Positions 13,621 to 25,792 are shown, counted from the stretch's first letter. The stretch: DNA of 64,000 nt from Marsupella aquatica (GCA_973895155.1 OZ316894.1:21700001-21764000), one strand, 5' to 3'. Numbers and translations are program-made. Notes: a model not told the origin generated them from the sequence alone.

Positions 13621-13766
13621 ATTATTTTATTATTATTATTATTTTATTAAATTCAAGGGGAAATCTATGAAACCTTACAGAAGGAGAACAGCCAGTCACT
13701 ACAGTTGAATCCAAGACCTATCAGTTTTCACTCAAGTGAGCTACCAAAGAGCCATGTCTCTCTGGG
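13621..13766 (-). mobile_element. tRNA-derived SINE, copy A
   Basis: On the minus strand the element starts with a tRNA-like head: an A-box-like 'TAGCTCACTTGAG', then a B-box-like 'CTTGGATTCAACT' about 30 bp further on. It ends in an (AAT)n tail, seen on the plus strand as TTATTATTATT. Imperfect direct repeats of about 14 bp ('ctggccattgtagt' and 'ctggtcattatatt') flank it. Copy B has the same element, so it was inserted before the duplication. Confidence 0.6.
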
Positions 13767-13999
13767 CTGGTCATTATATTATTTGTACTGGCCCTGCTTC
13801 AAGGTACTCCCCATGTGGGATGCAAATGTAAGGAGAGTGTACTTGCCCCTCCCCTTGGTACTTGCATGAAATGAATACATTCTATAAAAACAAACAAATT
13901 TGGCAAACATGTATTTGAATGAAATAACAAGGGATTGGGGGCCAAAGTACTATGGAAGGGTTTAGGGATGCATATATAAGGGGGACCACCACATATAAC

Positions 14000-14275
14000 A
14001 ACATTTTTGCATAACGCCATCTTTTGTGTAACAACATCTTTACACAAATATATCTTTAATTTGCCCAATATCATTTTTTACTCATCGACATCTTTTGCAC
14101 AACATTGTCTTTTGCACGACATCTTTTGCACATCTAGTTTTAGTTAACGACATCTTTTGTGCAACAACGTCTTGCACTTAACAACATCTTTTACCAAATA
14201 ACACCTTTTGCGCAATGATATCTTTGACTTATCAACATCTGTTATGCAACAACATCTTTTGTGCAACGCACGGGG
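14000..14275. repeat. Degenerate 'acatcttttgcacaac' minisatellite, copy A
   Basis: About a dozen imperfect units built on CATCTTTTG plus CACAAC, spaced roughly 12-22 bp apart. The homologous array is at 41255-41560 with a different unit count. Not coding. Confidence 0.75.
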
Positions 14276-14948
14276 ATTGAACTTGTTTTATATGATTCCT
14301 CAACATAGTGAGGGCTCCTGCAAATACAAAAAGTGCAAGTACAATGGCTTGCAACATGGGTCTTGGTGATGGATACACAGAAAGAATAACACTAAGAAAT
14401 ATTAAAAAATAATCAGGTTTCTTGTGGTATGAAAAATAGATTTTATTTGTGGGCACTTGTCAATAGCACAGTACATGTTGTTTCAATCTTTGTTATGTAC
14501 AACTAGCCTGACTTTGAACATGAATAGAGGTGAGCTATGGGAGTGCAGCACAAAGCAGCTCAAATGTGGAGAAGGAGCGCAGCACACAGCAGCTTGCCTG
14601 TGAAGAGAGGAACTCAGGACTCAGTGCCCTTGCATTACTCAATTCTCAAAACCTTCACCCTAAACCCAGTAACACACTCACGGGTGAAAAAGTGGGTTTA
14701 GGTGTGAAGGTTTTGTGTAACAACCCTTCACCCTAAAAGTTGTGTAACAACCTTCACCCCCACACCTCCAAAGCACCCTCAACTTAAGTGACGCCCGCTT
14801 CTTAACACACTTTTTGCACCAGCACCCCAAAAGCACCTTCAACTTAAGTGAGGCCCTCATAGTTAAGGTCTGGAGGCTTCAGTCTAGACTCTAGCCCTGG
14901 AAGTAGTCTCTCTTGGCCCTTTATTAGACAAGATTACCACCAAGCTTG

Positions 14949-14983
14949 GATGTATATGTATATGTATATGCATATGTATATAT
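14949..14983. repeat. TATATG microsatellite
   Basis: Short run of 'tatatg/catatg' units. In copy B only a short TA run remains near 42220. Confidence 0.8.
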
Positions 14984-15600
14984 CAAGAGACAGGATCCCA
15001 ATCAGCTTATTTTCTAAGTGTGAAGTTTTGCCAAATTCCTCCTCCCCAAAAAATGTTCTCCACTTTTGGCTAATATTAGCTAGATTTTTTTCACACCATT
15101 GGCCACTTTTCCACCGAATCATGAACCCCATTTGCCAGAATCTAACGGTCCTCCTTCAATCTACGCATATCTGACGGTCATGATTTAAATCAGTAAAATC
15201 TGACAAAGAAAATTCCTAGAATCTCCTCCCTTAGCGAAGCCAACATTCGCCACACTGGCTAAATTTATTAAAAAAAAACCTTAAAAAATATTGTGATCCC
15301 AATGGCAAAGCAGCCTAAAGGAAGGGGGGTAAAGGAAGGGGAAGAGATACATCATTTGGGGTGACCCACAGTTCGGCTGACTGATGCTGCTGACCACAAC
15401 AAGTAACGTCATGCTTGGTCGGTCCTCGTCTGCCCCATTTGCAGTTCTTGCAGCCGACGCCGACACTCCACATTACCCACCCCGGTTTGGACTTGTCGGA
15501 CAAATAGGAGAATTTGGGATGACAAATGACATATGTCGTCCCGGTTGATCCCGGCCGGGTGACAGGGTCTGGCCGGGAGAACGTAGAGCCGGGCTGGGAG

Positions 15601-15943
15601 TGTTGAGCATAGACGACATTCGCAATGGCAAGCCCATGAACCATCCAACGCACAATAGTCGACACAGAGAGATACGTGGTTCACCTCCACATGAGGCTAC
15701 GTCCACGGGAACACACAAGAACTTTACTGCACTCTAGACCAACAGGCCATACCAAGCATCCACAGCACAAGCTCTCCCTATCTCTCAAATAGCTCCGTAA
15801 CAATGAGCCTAAGTTCCACCAGGGTCTGGCATCAGCCCTGGCTTAGTACACAACAACACTAGCGCTAACATTAGCTAAGTCCTAACCCGAGTTAGACTAA
15901 TTGTGGTTAGCTCATGAGTCACAAGATGAGAGCAATATCTAAC
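15601..15943 (-). mobile_element. Copia-type solo LTR, nested
   Basis: A 343-bp unit running TGTTAGATATT...GCTCAACA on the minus strand, flanked on both sides by the 5-bp target duplication GGGAG (15596-15600 and 15944-15948). It contains the 'ggtgaaccacgtatctct' and 'gtggacgtagcctc' stretches typical of plant Copia LTRs. It is related to the solo LTR at 25793-26134. No internal retroelement sequence lies beside it, so it is the product of LTR-LTR recombination. Confidence 0.88.
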
Positions 15944-15954
15944 AGGGAGCAGGG

Positions 15955-16470
15955 TTAGGATGTTGGCCGGGTTGGGCCGGGACATCGGCCGGGGGGGGGT
16001 GGGATGGGTCGGGCCGGGAGGGAGAATCAGGGGTGGGAGACTAGGGCGGGGAGTCAGGCCGGGAGTCTTGCACATTTAGGGTAAACCCCGGTTAGGGAGA
16101 GCCAGGCCAGACCGAGAATGGGAGAGCCGGGCCGGGAAATGCGGGTCGGGCCGGGAAGAGATGTAGGGCCGGGAAGGGGAGAGCCGGGCCGGGAAAGGAG
16201 GCCGGGCCGGGAAGAGAGGGGAGCCGGGAAGGGGAGAGAGGGCCGGGACGGGGAGGTAGGGCCGGGATTGGAAGCCGGGCCAGGAAGGTTGGGACCCTAA
16301 ACCGGGGGCTGCCTCACTTAACCGGGGAAGTTTGAGACTCGGCCGGGAGATTTTGTGACCGGGCCGGGAGTCTTTTCGACTGGGCCGGGAGGGTCGGGAT
16401 GGGGTGGGACTTGGCCGGGAGGGGTCGCGAGAATTCGAGACCGGGCCGGGGATGGGCCAAGAATTTTTTG
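15955..16470. repeat. GCCGGG-type G-rich minisatellite
   Basis: About 25 occurrences of GCCGGG or close variants, spaced irregularly (about 8-30 bp), giving a strongly G-rich plus strand with runs such as a nine-G tract near 15991. Open frames through it (for example 16076-16651 minus) are artefacts of composition: Pro/Arg/Ser-rich with no domain. Confidence 0.85.
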
Positions 16471-17414
16471 TCCCGGTCGGGGAATATAAGGGAATATTGG
16501 ACAAATAGGCCGTTTTTGGGCGGAAAACCGGGTTACCCACATTACCCACCAGGACTCCTCCGCTTATCTGCCAGGTTCGCCATTCAAGCAAGACAAGTCG
16601 AAGAAGAACCTGAGAAGCAAACAAACAAGAGAAATCAATCAGATACACCAAGTCGCCATAAAAAGATCTGCCGAAGTTCTGCTGTCGAAGAGCACGAGCA
16701 AACGAGTTTTCTTTTACTTTTCTTTTTTCTTTTCTTTTCGTGTTTGGGCTTTTTGGGTGTACAGATCTGCACCTGATGCAGAATGACGTCAGGGAAGAGG
16801 AAGGTAATGACGATCACAATGCTGGACTGTGGAGTAAAGCTCAATTGTCAGGATGGCCCACCGAATTCGAGGTCATACAGGAGTGCGAGCTCTTCATCAA
16901 TTATTTGTTGGATTTTGTGTTGACTGGAGGAGCCCTCTTGTTCCATCCATCCATCGTTCCAGCACCTCAAGGATGGAGAAGTTGCTGTAAGTGAATGCGT
17001 CCCATCGATCAGCGAGGGGGTCTGGACGAACGAAGTTCAGCTGAGAGAGGTCACTGATTCACATGCCTGACTAAATGCATTCCACATATTTCATAGATAA
17101 TTGCAATTCACTTTGCGTGTGAACAGGAAGTGTTTCAGCTCAGGGGCATCGAGACAGGGCATGTGGTGGGTCAGAACTTGAGTCGGGCCATTTTAGTGCG
17201 GTGCGTTTGACTGACTCAGAATTGTTCTCCGGTTTACGGTGCACTACCTGAAGGAGAGAAACGGGAGATAGATGCCGGCGATAGACTGAGGGTGTTGGTC
17301 ATCAAACCTTGCAACTCAATCTGGTGACAATCTTGAGGGGGTTGGAGAACCCCGTCGTCGAAGAGCTTAGACTCAAGCAAAGCAGACTGTGAAGGGTTGT
17401 ATTCGGATACCATC

Positions 17415-18100
17415 ATGACATCGAGAGCGGTGAAGCTGAAGGCCCATGGAGTGAAGGCATTGGAGGTATATGAGCTGGTCACGGAAGCGAAGCCTCGAGC
17501 TTCTCCCGGGCATGTTGTGGTTCATATGACCGTGATGCCTGTGAATCCGAGCGACCTCCAACCCGCCATGTGGACCGGGATCGATCTTAAGGACATTACC
17601 GCAGGTGGCGAAGGAGCCGGTGTTGTAGAGGAGGTGAGCGGGGTTCCTTCAAGATTCTCCATTCGTTGTACCCCTTTGTACTCCATTTCAGTGTGTTACC
17701 TTGGCTTGTCGTCCGGGAATTCCTTCAGCTCCTATCCATTCTGCTTTGTAATTCTGTCTGTACAACCAAACCTGACAGTTCTCTTCCTTACATTCTCTCT
17801 TTCACTACTGTTAACGTAGCTAACCAATTCCTCAGCTGATGCCATTCCGCCTCAACTAACTTTGTTGCACCAGGCTTCAACGCTTTTTCATCATTACGGC
17901 TTACCTCTCGGAGACTTGCAAAATTCCCGCAGCAGTCCTTGTAAACATTTATCGGTGTGCCTGTGGTTCAGTGGCAACAGAATTACTGTGCAGTGCCAAC
18001 CCTAGGGTCCAAAACCATGCACCGTGTCTCACAAACTCCGTCTTCAAATCTCAAATATACCTCCGACATTGCAAACTTATGCCCATTCCTTCTGAAAGTT
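17415..18100 (+). pseudogene. Truncated reductase gene, copy A (exon 1 and part of intron 1)
   Basis: Exon 1 (17415-17633, 73 codons, start ATG followed by Thr-Ser-Arg) is identical to exon 1 of the complete gene at 43818 and ends at the same GTGAGC donor. Intron 1 continues to about 18100, where homology to copy B ends. None of the four downstream exons follows; a degenerate LINE comes next. The fragment lacks most of the substrate domain and the whole NAD(P)-binding domain, so it cannot encode an enzyme, although its promoter may still be active. Confidence 0.9.
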
Positions 18101-18495
18101 CATTCCTTCTGAAAGTTTTAGTTTGAACTTAGATAGTTATGTTTCTAAATGTACCTACATAAATGTGATCACACTTAGAGGTTACTTGGGCCAATTAAGG
18201 GGCTGTAGAAAAAATTTAATTAAATCCGTTGTCCCTTTTGTTGACTTACTTATGACACAAGATGTGGACCATTAGAGCATGAAATCTTAGTGGGTTATTT
18301 TCCATCCATCATTTGCTTAGTTTAGGGCAATGCTCATGGTGTTGCATAAATGTCAAGGTAAAGCCAAGGAGTGCCAGGAAATGTTTCCATTCTTGTAGTG
18401 ATATGTAAGTGGATAAAATAGGAGAGTAGAACTAGAATACTGTGAATGGGATAAAACAATATAAGTAGAGCACATGCAAAGAAAACACAATCACC
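18101..18495. other. Unique AT-rich spacer between duplication end and LINE
   Basis: Not homologous to copy B and without recognisable coding or repeat structure. Confidence 0.5.
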
Positions 18496-21400
18496 CTTTC
18501 TGAACAGGCATGGTCACAAGCCATCTTGGTTTCCAGCATTGGACCTGCTAGAGACCCAAAATTTGCTTTTTACCTAGCATGTAGGAGTCTACGTTGTAAA
18601 TACATAGAAATACAAAAAAAAGTTTCAGACAAACAGGCTATCACACAAACATTAAGAACTCGTGTTCTCTCCTTGCATTCTCTTGAGGGATTTTCTCACG
18701 GAGGTAACAACGTTTCCGAGTTAAGGGAGGCCGAGGTAGCTCTTCGTGACTCGGAATTCCAAGAAGCAATAGACCTTCGTAAGCGATCCCGGATTCGCTG
18801 GTTAGGGCTGGGAGACACTTCCACAAAAACTTTCTTCAACATTGTTAGGACTCGGCAGCAAAGAGCATCCATCCCTAATCTTTGTCTGGATGACGAATCA
18901 TTGACTTCTGATGTAGATCAAATCCTTTCTGAGGTCGGTTATTTTTATAGAGCACTCTATTCCCCGGATGCTCCTGAATCAGCACAGAATACCGATGCCA
19001 GGGAAAAAATTCTTCATCTTTCCTCCCCCCGTATTTCTGCTGTTGACTCCCACCATCTGGACTCTATCCCAACTATTGAGGAACTCTTTTTTGCAGCAAA
19101 TAAGACTCAGAAGAATAAGGCCCCAGGCATCGATGGTCTTACTATTGAAGTGTTTTTAAGCTGTTGAAAATTTATTGCTCCGACCTTTCTAGCGATGATA
19201 GTCTCCTTTTGGCTAGATGGAATTATGCTCCCCGGGTTCCTTGATGGAGTAATTAAGCTTGTGCCTAAATCGATAGACAAATCTAGGATTTCTAATTGGC
19301 GACCAATCCCCCTGTTAAACATAGCTTATAAAATCATGTCCAAGCTAATTGCAATCAGAAAAAGTAGGGTGCTGCAACATATGGTAAACAAACAGCACAC
19401 CGGATTCGTTCCCGGTAGGCAAATTCTTGATAACATATCCTTAGCATGGCTAGCTTGTGATTGGCTAACCACTAACAATGTTCCGGCCCTTTTTCTTAAG
19501 ATGGACTTCGCCAAAGCCTTCAACCGAGTTGATCACAGGTACATCCGTGAAACATTACTTTCATTGAGATTAAGTGTCATGCTCACTCGTAATATAATGG
19601 GACTTATGACCAATGCATCTGCGAAGGTCCATGTGAATGGACAATTCACTGAACCCATTCCTCTTCTACGGGGAGTTCATCAGGGGTATCCATTGGCCCC
19701 ATTGATCTATGCACTAACAAGTGCACTCACCACTCAGCCACTTATGAATTATTTTGATGAAGCGCTGTTGGCTGGAAAGGGACATGGAATAAAAATAAAT
19801 GACAAACTTACTCTTTTTCACAGATTTTTTGCTGACGACCTTGGGGTACTCCTGCCAATGAATCATGTTTCCAAGAAATAAGACAAATAATTGAATTATA
19901 CAAGCTAGCTGCAGGAGCGCGCCTTAACCTAGAAAAGACGGATGTGATCATTTATTGTCTAGATGCTCCTCCGCAGTGGCTGGTCGACTCTAATTGTATC
20001 ATTATTTCTAGGGGTCAATTGTCTTCTTATCTTGGTGCACCGATTGGGCAGTCACTAACAAATTGCAGCTCCAAGAATATTGCATGAAAAAACTCCTTAA
20101 GAGATTAGCCAGTTGGTCAAACAAAAGCTTCTCTTTTACCGATCGTGTAATTCTTATTAAACAGGTACTGCTATCGATGACAGTCTATCATATGATGTAT
20201 TCTCAGTTTGCCGGTAGTTTTATAGATTTGATTAGGCTGACCTGTAAGGACTTCCTGTGGGGGTTTAACAAAGAAGGAGGACGGAAAACTCCCCTTGTCT
20301 CTTGGGATCGTTTGTGCAGACGGAAGAAGGACGGAGGGATTGGTTTTAAGGACATACAGACACAGGCATCGGCGTTGCTAGCCCGTTGGTCCGTTCGTAT
20401 GATCTCAGACCCGGAGTTGGATTGGGCTATTCTCTTCTCTGTCAATCTTCGGTTGGCTGCCTGGAAAAATTCCGTTCTGCTCAGGCAATCGAATTACTCA
20501 GCTATGGACCGCCACCTATTCTCTTCTCCATCTAGCTTTCGGGGAATGTCTTACACGGCGGGAATTTGGAAAGCATGGGCTAAGATCTGGACCAACATGC
20601 TATGGTCATCAGGCTCTCTCGCTATCCCGGCTAGATGGCGAATAGATGATCTTCTTAACAAATCTTTTTGCTCACTATGTTTCCCTATTTCAGCTATACC
20701 AAGGATCATCACAGCATACTCACGTATAAATATTAGAGCCATCTCGGATTTGTGGAATTGGCAATCTTCTGAATGGATTGACTTCTCGTCCCGCATCTCT
20801 AGGTTGAGAGGGTATAGTGAGTTAGAATTGGCTGTCTTTTCCAGAATTATATTACTTCTCCAGTCAGGTCCGCCACCTTCCCGATCTTTATCCTTCGTTC
20901 AATATATCTCAATGGTTCTAAGTGGGTCTCCAGAATCACCCATCCCCACGTATTATGAGTAGCACATACGCATACAAACTATTGGACAGGTCTGAAGGTG
21001 ACTTCTGCACATTAAATACCAGATGGGGCACATCTGACTCTGGTGCCATCTGGCAGCATTGATGGAGGAGACTTTGGAGTTCTGATCTTTCGAATCGTGG
21101 AAAGATATTCTTGTGGAGGGTCCTAGCAGCTGGGCTATTCTCCGGCAAGCGCGCACAACAATGTGGACATGGGGATGGAAGGTGCCCAACTTGTCAGCAA
21201 GGAGTTGAAGATAATCAACGCATCTTTTTCTCTTGTCAGCAAGCAATTATCACCTGGAACAGAACCATATGGTTCTTTGAGAGAATACCAGCTCTCTCTC
21301 ATCTTCCGGGGGGCCATTCCTTCCCTAGTACCTTGGATTTGGCCCTTGGGCGTTCTCCAAGGCACACAGCTCGGATCTATGCAATTTATGAAATAGTGTG

Positions 21401-23340
21401 GCTTCTCTGGAAAAATTGTAACCTTCATTTGTTCCAGAGCATATTTGTTGAATATTCCCCTTTTGCTGCTGCTTCTGCCGTTGTTCAGCATCTCCATGCG
21501 GTGGCTTTTTGCTCAAACACTGAGAAAAAAAATGTTTGCACTACGCAGAAAAATTCATCTCAGGCCCTCTTGCTCATCGTTGATACTCATTTTGTTTAGC
21601 CCAACTATTCTCGATCATTGTTCTCAGTACCAATCGTGTATTTATAATATTCCCATACAGATTTTTTCGTACTGTTCCCCGCTGTTTGTTCCAGGTTGTT
21701 ATAAATATCCTTATTTTCTTTCACCTGTTCCTCGATGATGGTTCCTGGTCATCCCTCGGGTCATCCCTATTAATCAGTTCCTTTGTCTACCCTTGTTCAT
21801 TCCCATAGCCGAATAGTCCCTGATTCTGTCACTCAAGTAGTGATGTGTTTGTCTATGGTGTCACATTTTGCAGCCATCTGTCTGCTGCTTCTACTGGGCG
21901 TTTTGCAGCCATCTGTCCCTTCTTCAGGTGGCTGTGTGGTTCTCTGGTGCCCTCTCTAGCAGATTTCCACCTTGCCCCTTGCCCTGGGCTCATTGGTGGC
22001 GTTTGTCAACTAATCTAGGCTTCCTATTTCTTTCTCTGAAAGAAACAAAACAAAAAATAAATTATCTGCAGTGATATATGAATGTATTTTCTATTCTTCT
22101 TAAGCATAATCTCTCCTAGATTGGCTTTGGAATCTTCTCTCGTAGCATGCATTATTAGAAATTCTTATGTTCACTTATTCTCAATCCAGATATGATTCAG
22201 TTATAATGTGTGAGCTCTAGGCAGGAATAAGATGATCATCTGGATAGTTATGGGAATCGTTTGACTATAGATATCAAACAAAGTAGTCACTGGCAGTCTG
22301 AGTTAATATTCTGGTGTGAGCTTTTGGCAGTATTCATTGCAGGGATTCTGGCCAAGACAATCAATATGATCGACTGAGCTATCTTTCCTCCTCTGAGCAG
22401 GCTACTTTGTATGCTGGAGAACAATTGGGATTATTTGGGTAAACGGATTGGTGGGTTGCTCCCTGGCAGTAGGATATTCTCTGTCCCAAATGGGTGGTTT
22501 CGACAATCAGGAACATTATTCCGGCTATCAAAATGGCTACCAACAAGCACACAGGCCCACCCTTCTCAAATCTGCTCTATCTCCCTCACGTCCTATCCAT
22601 CTCATCCATTATTCTTGTCTTGCTCCAAGTAAGGATATTTTGTCCTCTCCTGGGGATTATCTTTTGCTATCCACATGATATTGGGATGCCTAGGCTGGCA
22701 GGAGCAGAGTATTGCATCCATAGGGGAATCTCAAACAGTTTGTCTTCTGGGAGACCGACGTATTTGGGGAATGATTTAAGGCAAGTAAGGGATGGGAGGA
22801 AGTAAACATCGGTGGCAAATATTCGGCTCAACCCCTTGGTCAGTTGGTTTCTCAGATCAATGTTTGCGGTTCGTCCCGGTCGGTGGACCAAATGGGATTG
22901 TCCTCGGCTAGCTTTTTCAGTCTTCCTGGTAATCAACGTCCCGGGGTTCTCTCAATGAAGAAAGGAGGTTTTTTGTGTGGTCTGCCAGTGGAGGAAGGAA
23001 CTTGGTTGGCGATCAGTTGGATGTCTGGCTGGGTTCCATGCTATTTGTTTGCTGCTTCTGGTTCATACTGGTTCTATGTTAGTTTTAGGTACTCTCTGCC
23101 ATCTGGCTTTGTTTGGCCCCCTCCTGCCATCTTTGACTAGCCCCTCTCTCGGGCAGTCTGGTAGGGAGGGTCCTCCTTTTTCTTTGGGTGTGCTTCCTCT
23201 CATTTGCCCCCATTAATTGGTTTTTTGGTCCCCCTGCCTCCTCCTATCAGGCAGATGTAGTTTTTTGTCCGGGTCTCCCGGTGGAATAAAGTTGTGGGGG
23301 TCCTCCCCTTTGCCCCCAACCAATTTTTATTTTTTTAAAA
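18496..23340 (+). mobile_element. L1-type LINE, 5'-truncated and degenerate
   Basis: The reverse transcriptase can be followed across broken frames. 18507-19167 has the pre-RT region and NKAPGIDGLT. 19195-19881 has NWRPIPLLN, motif A FLKMDFAKAFN, motif B GVHQGYPLAPLIY and the catalytic FFADD. 20063-20962 has the thumb region with FLWGFNKEGG. 21069-21599 has a zf-RVT-like zinc knuckle (IFLWRVL, GHGDGRCPTCQQG, FFSCQQ). A TGA at 19165 and a frameshift between 19881 and 20063 show that it is inactive. From 21600 to 23340 the sequence is less clear and ends in a T- and A-rich tail after 'ggtggaataaagttgtgg', which I take as the 3' UTR. The endonuclease/ORF1 half is missing. Confidence 0.85.
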
Positions 23341-23945
23341 TCACATAATGAGTGACCAATGAAAGTAAAGTGAAGTTCTATGACACAAAGGTAGTGAGTG
23401 ACCAATAAAAAGTACAGTCAAATGCTATGACACAAAGGTGCTACATGTGTGCACTTATTAATTCAATGTGCCTTATTAATGAAAGAAAGCCATGAGGGGA
23501 ACTTAAGACAAGATGTGCATGTTAGTATATATCCCAGTGCCCAAAGGCAAAAAACTCCAAACCGGGAGACAAGAATTATTTGTCTCTCTCATGAGGAGAC
23601 TTAAAAACTTTGTTCAAGTGGTAGAAATTAAAGTCATTCTTTAATCTAAAAGATAACAAAGATTAAAAATTAAGAGGGCTACCAAAATGAGTTCAAAATT
23701 CTCTAAGATACCAAAAACTAAAGGGGTCCAAAAATTTGCTAAACATCTCTATGACACAAAGGATGCTCCTTGATAAGGCACATTGAAATAAAAATATATG
23801 ACACCAAAAATTTGATTAAGACAAAATCTGAAAGGTGTATTCACTATATAGCAGCTTCAAGATTTGATGGTGACATATTTTACACATTTCCTGTATGCTA
23901 GAAGTGCAAAATTATGGACATGCAGAGCTTATGATTAATAACTGC
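23341..23945. other. AT-rich spacer between LINE and copy B
   Basis: Contains a short direct repeat ('gagtgaccaat' and 'ctatgacacaaagg', each twice near 23350-23440). No gene is seen. It may correspond to sequence left of the window start. Confidence 0.5.
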
Positions 23946-25792
23946 ACAATCACCACAGGTTGGAGTTTTGGGGTAGTGTTTAGTGCACTTCTCAGATAAG
24001 CGCTTTATACCAGTGCTTCAACATATGCGCAGAACAACGTGATGTACTTGCACAAGTTGGAGAAATGCATGAAGATACCTTGTGTAACCATGAGTTGTAG
24101 TTATCAATAAAAGTGCATGGAACCTATGTTGCAGTTGTTTACAATTATTGCATGTTACGAGGTACTATCCACTTTTGGACTTATGTATTGCTGGCTAGTG
24201 ACGTTGATTTACACCCCTTTTGACTTCTCCTCACATTTTTGTTTCCTAGTTTATGGTTGTGGGTGACTTACTTATCAATACCTACAGTCATGAGAAGAAC
24301 ATCACTTTCTGGAAAGGGATTTCACAATCTTTTAGAAGCTACAAAGTTGCCGAAGAGAAGGGCTTGAACAGTGGGGTCAACACTTTCTAAGACCTTGAGC
24401 AGTAAGGAGAGGGCTCAGGTACAGAGTCACCCAAAAATTAAAATATTCTTGCTTTAAAGTGGTTCAGAAAAAATCATCCCAACTCTTAAAAAGAATGATT
24501 CATTATAGAAAGCAAAGTGGCTTGTCCCTCACACTTTTAGTTACCTTAAAGAACATTGTTTTGCTAGTTTATCTAAAATTATTCAATTTCCTTTTGTTTT
24601 GAAGGGGGTCACAGGGGCCGTCAATAACACGCAAGGGGGTGAAGGCCACCCAAGAAGGAAACAAACGGGGCCCAACTCCCAGCAGAACACCAACCCACAT
24701 GCCACCGACTAGTCAGACCAATTAGTCCTACTAATCCACCACTCAGTATTCCCAGCAATCTCCATATATATAGTTCATCTCCCTACCTTGTCTCACTTTC
24801 TTGTTGTTCCAATACTTCCTATTATTCCGTCTTGTAAGAAATTTGTCTGCTCTTGATGCTGCTAGTCTTACCGTACCAAGAACTAACCCCTTGTTCTGCT
24901 GTCCACTATTGTTCTTATCCTCATTGTCTTCTCTATCCTGTCTTTCCTTGTTTGTTGTCTCCGTTGTATCTGGTAGTCTTCAGTCTTCTCCTTCATCCAT
25001 GTTTAGGGCAATTGGTGTCTCTAAAGTCTTCCATGATGGTTCAAGAACTACCTGGAGCTGGGTAATAGCCTGTCGCAGCTGGTTCCTTTTCCGCTCTAAG
25101 GTACTGACCTCAAGCATCGCTTGAAGGCTTTTCCCAGTTTGTCTAAGCACTACCCAGCCTGGCACTCTCCCCGGCCAGAAATTGAGAGTAAGTTGCAACA
25201 TTCCTCTCTTTCCAGATACCGTAGCACATCTCAGTAACCAAAACCATAATTCCAGGTTTTCTCTTGAACTGTTTTTGTATGGCCTCCTGCACGATCTCGT
25301 ACAATGATCCTTGTGAGAGTTTGATCGCGTTATGTCTTTGCAACATACCCTGCAATGTTCTCCATCTCTCCCTAACTGTTTTGCAGCTGAAGAACAAGTG
25401 CTCAGTGGTCTCAATAGTCACCTTGCAATGAGCACACTTCCCGTCAGAGACTTCCTAGTGTTCTTCCGTTAGTGAAGAAGCCATGGTGCAACAAACGCCA
25501 CAAAAAGAACCTCACCTTGCTAAAGGTCCATCCACCCCAATTCTGCTTCCAGATCTGGTGCCATCCGTTTATAGTGTGCGTCTGTCCCCATCTCCAGTTC
25601 AACTGTGTGACATCTACGGTAGTCGGAGTTTTGCACTGGTTCCAGGCGAGGTTCCAGGTTTTTGTCGAGAAGGTCGCCCCCTTGTTTTTGCCTTTCCAAT
25701 CCCATTTTCAACCATCACACTTTGATAAGTCAGTTGGCACAGGTCCATCACTTCTGCTCAAATACCCATAGAAAATGGTAAACTCATTGTAC

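Larger units (their letters stand above)
15482..16550. mobile_element. GCCGGG-rich insertion element with 14-bp target duplication
   Basis: Copy B has the empty site ('ccacattacccacc' once, near 42932). Copy A has this 14-mer at 15468-15481 and again at 16537-16550, enclosing about 1.05 kb. The left end reads CCGGTTTGG and the right end has AAAACCGGG, a short inverted match. The interior holds a GCCGGG-rich block and a nested Copia solo LTR. Without the LTR the element is about 0.7 kb. A related sequence occurs at 63690-63935. No transposition protein is encoded, so it is non-autonomous. Class is uncertain: the long TSD suggests retroposition, the end match suggests a TIR element. Confidence 0.75.
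1..18100. repeat. Tandem segmental duplication, copy A
   Basis: This segment matches 23946-44497 in the same orientation over most of its length: same exons, introns, spacer repeats and flanks. Position 1 already matches 23946, so the left end lies outside the window. The right end of homology is near 18100, where both copies read 'ccttctgaaa' and then diverge. It carries an intact ABCG gene and a truncated reductase gene. Internal differences include a segment of about 760 bp present only here (757-1518), a non-homologous block (2536-3163 against 28438-30537), a segment of about 110 bp inside intron 6 and the element at 15482-16550. Confidence 0.93.

Noticed and set aside
13134-14275. Possible CRISPR-like array
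   Set aside because: Eukaryotic context; the repeats are a simple pentanucleotide and a degenerate minisatellite without regular spacers.
16076-16651. 191-codon minus-strand open frame
   Set aside because: It runs through the GCCGGG minisatellite. The Pro/Arg/Ser-rich sequence is explained by base composition and the element is absent from copy B.
21868-23216. Several short plus-strand frames after the LINE zinc knuckle
   Set aside because: Low-complexity Ser/Leu/Pro-rich frames in the probable LINE 3' region with no family match.
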